From Okapia johnstoni (lineage: Eukaryota; Chordata; Mammalia; Artiodactyla; Giraffidae), in contig CM044318.1 of NCBI GenBank assembly GCA_024291935.2, positions 82,098,001 through 82,162,000 on the forward strand: a stretch of 64,000 nt of DNA. The letters run 5' to 3'. The notes beneath the pieces were generated by a model that saw nothing but the letters and a program-made list of their open reading frames with translations, was not told where the DNA came from and did not search any database. A program made the position numbers and the translations under genes. This document shows, one piece after another, positions 55,490 to 64,000 of the stretch. Numbering within the stretch: the first letter of the stretch is position 1; each line of letters begins with the position of its first letter.

Positions 55490-56605
55490 CTAACAGTCAC
55501 AATCCTGGGCATATACCCAGAGAAAACTATAATTCAAAATGACACATGCAGCCCGATGTTCATTGCATTTATTATAGCCAAGACATGGACACAACATAAT
55601 TATCCATCAGCAGAGGAGTGGATAAAGATGTGGTACATATAGCCAATGGAATATTAATCATAGAAAGGAATGAAATTGCATCATTTGTAGACATGGATGG
55701 ACTTGGAGACTGTCATACAGAGTGAAGCAAGTCAGAGTAAATCAGAAAGAGAAAAGCAAATGTCATATAGTAATACATAAATGTGGAATCTAGAAAAATG
55801 GTACAGTTCAGTCACTTAGTCATGTCTGACTCTTTGCAACCCCATGGACTGCAGCACGCCAGTCTTCCCTGTCCTTCACCAACTCCCGGAGCTTGCTCAA
55901 ATTCACATCCATCGAGTTGGTGATGCCATCCAACCATCTCATCCTTCCTCTCTCGTCCCCATCTCCTCCTGCCTTCTAACTTTCCCAGCATCAGGGTCTT
56001 TTCCAGTGAGTCAGTTCTTCGCATCAGGTGGCCAAAGTATTGGAGCTTCAGCTTCAGCATCAGTCCTTCTGATGTATATTCAGGACAGATTTCCTTTAGG
56101 ATTGACTGATTGAATCTCCTTGCAGTCCAAGGGACTCTCAAGAGTCTTTCCAGCAGCACAGTTCAAAAGCATCAATTCTTCAGCGCTCAGCTTTCTTTGT
56201 GGTCCAACTCTCACATGACTACTGGAAAAACCGTAGCTTTGACTAGACGCACCTTTGTTGGCAAAGTACAGATGAACAGAAAAATGGTACCGATGAACCT
56301 ATTTGCAAAACAAATAGACAAAGATGTAGAGAACAAACATGGGCCCCAAGGGGGGAGTTGAGGGAGTGGAATGAATTGGGAGACTGGGATTGACATGTAT
56401 ACACTATTGACACTTTGTATAAAATAGATGATGAATATGAACCTACTGTATGGCTCAGGGAACACTACTCAGTGCTCTGCAGTGACCTAAAAGGGAAGGA
56501 AATCCAAAAAAGAGGGGATATATGTATACTTTTAGCTGATTCACTTTGCTGTACAGCAGAAACTAACAACAATGTAACTGTACTCCAATAAAAATTAATT
56601 AAAAA
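55490..56605 (+). mobile_element. L1 LINE 3' region, split by a BovB insertion
   Basis: The left part (55490-55804) has 'gggcatatacccagagaaaa', 'attatagccaagacatgg' and 'gagtgaagcaagtcagag'. The right part (56278-56605) has 'tcagggaacactactcagtg', 'gctgattcactttgctgtac' and 'gtactccaataaaaatt'. They read as one element once the BovB is removed. Confidence 0.85.
55805..56277 (-). mobile_element. BovB LINE, reverse, nested in an L1 with a 13-bp target-site duplication
   Basis: The reverse BovB 3' end starts 'agttcagtcacttagtcatg' and runs to 'gcacctttgttggcaaagta', where it is 5'-truncated. The L1 sequence agaaaaatggtac is present on both sides, at 55792-55804 and 56278-56290, an exact 13-base duplication. 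Confidence 0.93.
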
Positions 56606-56903
56606 TGAACATCTACTAAATGCTAAGCGCTTCATACACATTTCCACTGCTTCTAAAAACTACCTTGCATAGTAAGTATCATTTCCAGGTCGAAGATGAT
56701 TAAGCTGAACCTCAGACTAGTTACATATTCCAGGTCTCATAATTAGCGTGACTTAGGCCTCGATGAGGTTAAATCATGTACTCTTCTGCTGTACCATGCT
56801 CATCTCCATATAGCTGGAGAAATTTCAGTGGGTAATCCCCAAAATAACTAATAGCATTGAAAAACGTAACAGTAAAGAAACAAAAGTATATTGTTTGAAT
56901 TGT

Positions 56904-57116
56904 TGAAGTTCAGTCGCTAAGTCGTCTCTGACTCTTTGTGACCCCATGGACTATATAGCCTGCTAGGCTCATCTGTCCATGGGATTTCCTAGGCAACAAT
57001 ACTGGAGTAGGTTTCCATTTCCTTCTCCAATGGCTCTTCCTGACCCAGGGATCAAACCCACGTTTCCTGCATTGGCAGTTGGATTCTTTACCACTGCACC
57101 ACCAGGGAAGCTCATG
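56904..57116 (-). mobile_element. Bov-tA SINE, reverse, with a 10-bp target-site duplication
   Basis: From 'tgaagttcagtcgctaagtc' to 'ccaccagggaagctcatg'. ttgtttgaat occurs at 56891-56900 and at 57117-57126, with tgt on the tail side. Confidence 0.92.
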
Positions 57117-57322
57117 TTGTTTGAATAGAGACCAGCTAAAGATGGCTGGGACTGCTTTAAGTCTACATAGCATTGAAAATAAATCAGTAGGCAGGGGAAG
57201 GAAGTTTCAAGAAGAAATAGAAGTCATGAGAATCAAATAAATTTAAATCCCAGTTCTCTGAGGAGAACAAGCAGTTAGCTATACCATTTGTCACAGAATA
57301 TTCAGTAAGGAGCTAACTTCTT

Positions 57323-57657
57323 CGTTGTTCACTCATTAAGTCATGTCTGACTCTCTGCAACTCCATGGACTGCAGCACGCCAGGCTTCCCCATCTTTCAC
57401 CATCTCCCCGAGCTTGCTCAAACTTATGTCCATTGAGTCAGTGATGCCATCCAACCATCTCATCCCTCTGTCATCCCCTTCTCCTCCTACCTTTGATCTT
57501 TCCCAGCATCAGGGTCTTTTCTAATGAGTAGGCTCTTCTCATTAGGTAGCCAAAGTATTGGAGCTTCAGCATCAGTCCTTCCGGTGAATATTCAGGATTG
57601 ATTTCCTTTAGGGTTGACTGGTTTGATCTCCTTGTAGTCCAAGCACCGCAGTTCGAA
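57323..57657 (-). mobile_element. BovB LINE, reverse, with a 12-bp target-site duplication
   Basis: From 'cgttgttcactcattaagtc' to 'ccaagcaccgcagttcga'. Flanks agctaacttctt are identical at 57311-57322 and 57658-57669. It is 5'-truncated near the same point as the copy at 56.2 kb but carries a small internal deletion after 'ttgtagtccaag'. Confidence 0.92.
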
Positions 57658-58345
57658 AGCTAACTTCTTAACCAAGGGAATTGCTTAGTATCAAATAGAA
57701 ACAAATGTGTATGGAGGTAAGACTGCTCCTTTGTTTCTCCTGGGACTGACCTGGGAGACCTTGAGGAATACGGGGAGGAATCAGGCCTTGTCTTGTGATT
57801 CACATGAAGCAGTTAAGATGAGCCAGACCCTCACGCTGTGGACCTGTGAACCATGACATCTAGAGAGGTCAGTTCCCTGTGAGATAAAAGGGATTTGAAG
57901 CTGGTCAAAGGTGTGCAGACTCAGCTGACTCTCGCTGACCTCAGCTGTTAGAGGTTCCGTTTTTCTGGCTGGTGTTCTGCTGGGCCGTTTCTTCCTGGTC
58001 CTGTGACCCCTGGGCCCACCTTCTGCCCATTGCCTCTGAAGGTTCCTTAGCCTGCATGGGTGATGAAACGCTCGGAGGCTGGCCATAAACCTCCAAGTGA
58101 GCTCTCTCACTGAATTTGATTATATTCCAATCTTCTTTTTCTGACCTGACTTTTTAACCAACCACCAAAGCTGTGTGATTTTGCTTTTGTGATTTTATGA
58201 TTTCTCTTGGGGCCTCTCATTCTTGACTCCTCACTTCACACCCAGTAAGTGTGTGACTTTGCTTTTTTCTGCCTGTACTGCTTCGGGGATTTTTGTAAGT
58301 ATTGTGACTTTTCACAATGAGAAGAATATAGACTTTGCTGATTCG

Positions 58346-58560
58346 AGCTTTCCTGATGGCTCCGTGGGTAAAGAATCTGCCTGCAATACAAGAGACACAG
58401 GAGATGCGAGTTAGATCCCTGGGTAGGAAAGATTCCCTAGAGGAGGAAAATGGCAACCCACTCCAACACTCCTGTTAGAAAACCCAGCGGACAGAATAGC
58501 CGGTGGGCTGCAATCCAAAGGGCTGCAAAGAGTCAGACACGCCTGAGCGACTAAGCACCA
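58346..58560 (+). mobile_element. Bov-tA SINE, diverged
   Basis: From 'gagctttcctgatggctccg' to 'tgagcgactaagcacc'. It has more changes than most copies here. Confidence 0.82.
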
Positions 58561-59439
58561 CACAATCAGTATTCGTTCCTTTCAGTTCAGATGACCCTGA
58601 GACCATGCCAAACAACACAGGGCAAGAATACGGACTTAGGAGGTAACTACTGCCCCTTGCACTGTCTGTGACTGGGCTTTTAAACATTTTGTCATATTTG
58701 ACCTCATTTGCTTTTCTCATTGCTTGAAAGCATTGCCAAACATAAAATGGAATTTCAGACTAACGTGAAGAAATATGATACAGAATACAGAATAAATCAG
58801 CAATCATTTGGCCTATACATTTTGCTTTTTATTTTTTCTGAATTTAAGATAAAGACCAAACCTTAATCTCTGGTTTGAGTCTTTCAGTACTGTGATGGTT
58901 CATTTAGCTCAGTTTTAGATGTGACACTATTTCCTTACAGCCATCTTTATAAGGTGTCTAAATGAATTGATACTGTTCATCACCATTCATTGATTTATTA
59001 AGCAGAAAACTTAAGGAACTTTTTTCTTTTCTTCTGAAAACTTTCTTTAAAAATTTTTTCTAATAAAAAGATTTTCTGTCTCTCGGAGTAGTCATAGTAA
59101 TAAGTGCAAACACTGGAATGATCGTTGTTTTGGCAGAAGGCCATGGAAACGTTGCTGTTGCTCTGTGTGGTTTATGGGAGGGGTTGACAAACATCGTTAG
59201 AGCAATGATCATAAATAGAGACTGTGTCAGAGTTTGGGTTCAGCCGCTGTGGTTGCAGTTGACCCAGAGCAAGCGCTGGGAAACTTACACACCAGTGACG
59301 GGGCACAGAATTTATAGCAATGGTTTTGCAACTTGGTTGCCAGAACTCAAGTCTATCAGTAGACCAATGCTTTATGTTAGGCGAGGCTTCGTTTATATAT
59401 GCTTATAAAACAAATTTGGGGGAATACTTAGGCCTACTA

Positions 59440-60600
59440 TTCTTTTGTGGAGACACAGGCTGACTTTTCTGGCCACCTAATTATTTCCTTCATTAATCTG
59501 AAAACATTTGTGTCTACCCTTACTTCCTCTCCCTTGAACTTGGCTGCTCTTGCCTTTCACACTTACATAGAAGTTTTAATGAGACTTGGGATTTCCATTG
59601 GGATTAAATCAATAGGTCATTCTGGTGAGAACTTTATAGTACTGAATCTTCCAATCCATGAATTTATCGCAGTATTTATTATGTCTTTCCATTCTAAAAT
59701 ACTGTGATTCTTTTCTTTGAAGGGCACTACATCTTGTAGATTTATTGTTAAGTTCATTGCATTTTTGGTGCTTTGTAAATAATTAAAGTTTAATTCCGAA
59801 TTGTTAGGTGTCTGACTAGCTATCTTGCTGTATAAATACAGCATAGGTAAACCTATAGATTTTTTTCTTTTTTGGATTATCAATGTAGATAATCACATTA
59901 TGTATAAATGGGGTTTTTTCCTTCATCGGCAGTTCTTTTTCTTTTTATTTTCATCGTCATGTTGACTAGGACCCACAGTAAAATGTTGGCCAGTGATGCT
60001 GACAGTGGTCATCCTGGTTTTCCCAATTTCAGAGAATACTTTGTGTTTCATGTCGAGAATAATATCTATTGTTGTGATATATTTCCTTTATCAGAATAAG
60101 GAAGTTCCTTTCTATTCCTAACTTGCTTACTACTTTTTAAGATCATGGGATGGGTTTTGAATTTTAACAAGTACTTTTTATGCATCTGAGATGATCCTAT
60201 TCCTTTTTCTTTAATTGCCGGATGCGTTGATTATCTTAATTGTTTTTCCATGTTAAAATCAATCAAGCATTCTAGTATAAACAAATTTGGATTACATTTC
60301 TTACATTATCCTCTTTATATATTGTTGGCTTTAGTTTACAAAGACATCTTTAAACTTTGTTTTCAAATTTACATATGCTACGTGTTATCTTTTCTGATGT
60401 GTAGTTCTATGAAGTTGCTCTGTATGAACATAAGTTTTCATTTCACGTGGGTAAGTACCTAGGAGCAGGATTTCCGGATCACATTGTCACTACGTGTTTG
60501 ACTCTGTACGGTACTGCCGAATCGTTTCTGGAAGTGGCCGTCCCATTTCCATTTCTTTAACGATACAGGCGCATTCACGCAGCTTACTCTTGAGTTTGGT
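59440..60600 (-). mobile_element. Old L1 ORF2 and 3' sequence, reverse
   Basis: 'gaactttatagtactgaatc', 'cttccaatccatgaattt' and 'gtcatcctggttttcccaat' are antisense L1 ORF2. From about 60420, 'gggtaagtacctaggagcag' and 'gtactgccgaatcg' are antisense L1 3' sequence in a different order, so the copy is rearranged. No intact frame. Confidence 0.6.
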
Positions 60601-61943
60601 GGTGTAGGGGAGGTAACACTTCATCTGACCCCTCTTCAGTTTTCAGCTGGGCTCTTTAGCAAATAGGTTAACAAAAGAAACACAGTGTATTCCCTTGCAC
60701 AGTGTCCATCACACAGGAGAAACTTCAGTGAGAAGTAACTCTTAAGTGGTGGCTTTGAGTTCTGGCTTCTACAGCATCTTCAAAGAGCAGTACCTTTGTA
60801 GAGAAATAACAGGGAAAAAGGAATGCAGTTTTCATCTTTTAAGGGCAGCAAACTGTGATAAGGTAAATACATGGAAGGAAAACTTAATGGAGTCAGGTTT
60901 GTCTTCGCGGTGTCTGTGGGCTGATGAGTCTCTAGTAAGAAAAGCAACAATAAAAAAAACCCCAAATAAGTTATTCTGTCTTTGGGCAGAAATGGAAGAG
61001 GGTGGGGAGCTTTTCCTGTGTATGCTGCTGCTCAGTTCCCTTCAGCTCAAAAATAATTTTTATGTCAGAAGGTGACATCAAAAATTTAATAATTTTTGAG
61101 TCAGACATTCTGATTTCCTTTGGTGTTTTGCCTATGTAATCTGATCTGTAGGATGTATATGCGTAATGTATGTGGTTTCTTGTTTTAGCTTTTTTTGGTG
61201 TCCCTTATTAACTGTCTAATGTCTGTAGGGTCTGTAATGATGCTCTCTCTTTCATTCCTGGTGTTGCTGATTTGTCCCCTTTTTCTTGCAGTCTGACTAG
61301 AAGTTTTCATTTTTTAAACCCCCTCCCCACCCCCCACCAAAGAGCAAGCTTTGGCTTCCATTGATTTTTCTGTTTTAAATTTTCTTGGTTTAGTCTCTCT
61401 AACCTTCCTACTGCTTGATTTAGATTTCTTATGCCTTTCTCCATCTATTTTCTTAATGTAGATGCTTAGACCTAATATTTTTCTTTTCTGATGTAAACAT
61501 TTAGTGCTATACATTTTCCTCTAAGGAGGAATTTAGACAAGTTGTTTATTCAGTTAAATATTTCTTAATTTTCCTTGAGACTTTCTCTTTGACCCATGGA
61601 TCATTTAAAGTATACTATTTAATTTCCACATATTTGGAGGTGTTCTAGAAACGAGAACATACTTTATTCGATTTCTATTCTCTAGCTTTGTCAGAATTTG
61701 TTTTGTGACCCAGAATATAGCCTATTGCACCCTGCCATACTGACCATTCTTCAAGTTCTGAACTTCTTTTCTCAATCTGCCTGTTATTTACCTTTCAGAA
61801 TCCTCAGATCATTGGTTATATTTTGTCCAGAATTTTTCTTTGAATCAGTGGGAGTGACAGGCTATCACACCTACCCTACATGGAGGGTAGACCACAGATT
61901 GTCAGTACACTGAAATTTTTTTTGATTCACACTGGACAACGTG

Positions 61944-62140
61944 TCATTGCTTAGTCGCGTCTGACTCTTTGTGACCCCATGGACTGCAGCCCACCAGGTT
62001 CCTCCATCCATGAGATTTTCCAGGCAAGAATACTGGAGTGGGTTGCCATTTCCTTCTCCAGGGTGTCTTCCCAACCCAGGGATCGAACCCGGTCTCCCCC
62101 ATTGCAGGCAGACGCTTTACCCTCCAAGCCACCAGGCCTG
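61944..62140 (-). mobile_element. Bov-tA SINE, reverse
   Basis: From 'gtcattgcttagtcgcgtct' to 'ccaagccaccaggcctg'. Well preserved and sitting in old L1 sequence. Confidence 0.88.
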
Positions 62141-62461
62141 TAAATCTCTTTTCTTGCACTTGCCTTGGGTTTTGATTTAAAGGTTATCTTTATTTTAATG
62201 TCATAAAACAAATTGCAGAGTGTTTCTTTTTCTATTCTTGGAAAGAGTTTGTGTTAGATATTTTTTTAACTTCTATGTTTTGTAGGAAATTTTGGTGAAG
62301 CCACCTGAGCCTGGAAATTTCTTTAAAGGAAGATTTTTTGACTACTGAATCAATATATTTAATATGATAAGACTGCTCATTCTACTTTGAGTCCATTTTG
62401 ATGTTGCTTTTTACTGGATATTTATTTTTAATATGTACTTTAAAATCTGGCTTAAAGTTAT

Positions 62462-62600
62462 TCATAGGGAAGGAGGTTCAAGAGGGAGGGGTCATATATA
62501 CACCTATGGCTAATTCATGTTGATATATGACAGAAATCAAACCAATATTATAAAGTGATTATCCTTCAATTAAAAATAAATAAATTTTTTAAAAAGTTAT
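62462..62600 (+). mobile_element. Bovine-type L1 3' end fragment
   Basis: 'gggaaggaggttcaagaggg', 'cacctatggctaattcatgt' and 'ccttcaattaaaaataaat' are the last part of the 3' UTR seen in full at 43.1 kb. Confidence 0.75.
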
Positions 62601-63477
62601 TCATAATTGCAACTTATCTTTCAAAGTCTTCAGATCTATAGTTCAGGCCTTTTTAAAAGCTGTATATTGTTTATTATTCTACTGCTTTTTTTCTTAATAA
62701 CTCTTACTAAAGATTTGTCCATTTTATTATGCTTTTTAAAGAGCCAAGTTTTAGCTTGGCCGATTCCACTGTGCGGGTGTGTGTGCGGGTGGGAAGCTGT
62801 GTTTGCACTGTATTCCTTTCTACTATGTCTTCCCTGTTTGAGTTCTTTGTTCTGTTTCTAATTTATTGACCAATGTGTAGTTTATAGATTTTTTTGTAAA
62901 GTTCATTTTCTAATGCTTATGTTTAAGTCTGTAAGTTTCTGTTTAAGAATGGATTCAACTGTATCCTATAGATTCTGAAATTCATAAAAGATAATTTTCC
63001 TTATAATTTTATCTTTGATCTATGGGTTATTTAGAAGTGTGTGTCTCAGTGTCTAAAAGTTGGATTTTCTTGTTAGCCTTTTGTTTCCCATTGTTAACTT
63101 AATTATGTTATTGTCAAGAGATTTTGATCTGTATTATTCCACTAATTTGAAGTTTATTTGCTTTACCACACAAGTATATCGTTAATGTTTTGAAATTGTT
63201 TCACATTTACTCGAAAGGAAGTATATTTCCGGAATTGTTAGACCTGTGTTCTAATATGTTCATTGAGTATATTTTTTTCATAATCTGTTAAAATCTTTGA
63301 CATCCTAATTTTTATATTTTTTTCTGTTTGCTGAGAGGTACATCAAATATCTCTCATGATTATGGCTTTGGCTCTCTTTATATTCTGTAAGCTTTTGCTA
63401 GGATGTGAGGCTCTATTTGGATATATATGATTTATGTATATATTTGTGAGTGTGTGTGGTGTTTTTTGTTGTTGCTT

Positions 63478-63545
63478 GTGAGATCTTAGTTCCCTGAATG
63501 GGCGTGATCAAACCTGCACCTTTGGCAGTGAAAGCACAGAGCAAA
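63478..63545 (-). mobile_element. CHR-type SINE fragment, reverse
   Basis: 'gagatcttagttccctgaat' and 'tttggcagtgaaagcacaga' match part of a reversed CHR body. The head is not seen. 63550-64000 shows only AT-rich sequence. Confidence 0.5.
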
Positions 63546-64000
63546 CACGACTCCTAGAGAATTCTCAAAATGTGTATCTTGATAATTTGAACATTAATCA
63601 TTTATATCATTCATATACGCATGTGCTAAATCTTGTGACTGATATAGCGACAGCAACTGTGGTTAAACTGTGCCGTGCGCATGGGTATTGCATGCATGTT
63701 TGTTTATTATTGTTTTAATTTCAGCCATTTTGTGTCTCTGTATTTTAGATACAGTTTTGTAAATAGCATGAAACTGGATTTAGTGGTTTAACAAATTCTA
63801 ACCAGGTCATTTGCTCAGTTTGCGTATGTTATGTGCCCTGATATGGGCTCTATGCTTAGGCCGAGGACCTTTTGGTTGACATATGTTTGTATCATTTTAT
63901 TTTACACCATCTATTGGTCCTACTTTTATGTTCTCTCACCTTCACTTTTTTGCCTTTTGTGGATTACTGTGATACTTTTAGTCATCTGGGAGTTTTTGTA

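Larger units (their letters stand above)
61080..63470 (-). mobile_element. Old L1/HAL1-like ORF2 sequence, reverse, with later insertions
   Basis: 'gtgttgctgatttgtccc', 'ctttgacccatggatcattt' and, in a second stretch from about 62620, 'tctttgatctatgggttatt' and 'gttattgtcaagagatttt' are antisense L1-like. A Bov-tA (61944-62140) and a younger L1 3' end (62462-62600) interrupt it. Confidence 0.5.
37380..64000 (+). other. FANK1: FANK1 intron 1 (extends past the right edge)
   Basis: From the proposed donor to the end of the window I found no open block resembling the fibronectin III or ankyrin segments of FANK1 on the plus strand. The sequence is repeats plus unremarkable single-copy DNA. Stretches where I see nothing specific are 38470-40500, 41260-41640, 42670-43130, 45610-46940, 47690-48550, 50700-51800, 51900-52910, 53240-54450, 56610-56890, 57670-58340 and 58570-59430. 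A very long first intron is consistent with the gene's large span in other mammals. A small exon could still have been missed by eye. Confidence 0.5.

Noticed and set aside
59118..59408. A 96-codon plus-strand open frame in apparently single-copy DNA
   Set aside because: No resemblance to a protein I know, no splice or promoter context, and GTG/ATG-rich chance frames of this size are common here.
38462..64000. A second FANK1 exon on the plus strand
   Set aside because: I looked for the fibronectin III and ankyrin segments among the open blocks and found none. A splice-aware alignment would be needed to exclude a short exon.

Overview
This is mammalian nuclear DNA from a ruminant, most likely cattle or a close relative. 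The evidence is a dense load of BovB (RTE) LINEs, Bov-tA/BovA SINEs, CHR-type SINEs and young bovine-type L1 3' ends, together with spliced, intron-rich genes. The coding content matches the DHX32-FANK1 neighbourhood (human 10q26; I infer bovine chromosome 26). No prokaryotic feature, CRISPR array or operon is present. Almost all of the many short open frames come from repeats or GC-rich sequence.

Layout. From the left edge to about 21 kb, the minus strand carries the 5' part of DHX32, a DEAH/RHA-family helicase-like protein. Six coding exons can be placed to the base: 20979-20698, 12606-12413, 7471-7099, 2331-2086, 838-739 and 647-489. They join in frame with GT/AG junctions and compatible phases, giving 451 codons plus one base. 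The remaining C-terminal part lies beyond position 1. A CpG island at about 36.5-37.5 kb holds a probable non-coding first exon of DHX32 (minus strand, donor at 36915) and, pointing the other way, a probable first exon of FANK1 with only 13 coding bases (37367-37379). It is therefore a compact head-to-head promoter. It contains a GC box and an RFX-type X-box. From 37380 to the right edge I read FANK1 intron 1. I found no further FANK1 exon by eye, so this is one very long intron.

The introns are layered repeats. Several insertions can be dated relative to each other by nesting and by target-site duplications that are visible exactly: a BovB inside an L1 (13-bp duplication, 55792/56278), a second BovB (12 bp, 57311/57658), a BovA2 (11 bp, 13602/13886), a Bov-tA (10 bp, 56891/57117), a trimeric Bov-tA (24216-24646) and a 23-bp SINE-head insertion with a 16-bp duplication (18797/18836). 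A solo retroviral LTR lies in reverse orientation near 49.7-50.5 kb, and old L1 antisense sequence fills most of the last 4.5 kb.

How the genes relate: DHX32 and FANK1 are divergently transcribed from one island. DHX32 is a helicase relative whose catalytic motifs are visibly degenerate. FANK1 is a fibronectin-III/ankyrin protein associated with testis and ciliated cells, which fits the X-box. I see no wholly new biological system here. The observations most worth checking are the X-boxes, the degenerate helicase motifs, the unusual SINE insertions and the G-quadruplex-type tracts near both promoters.
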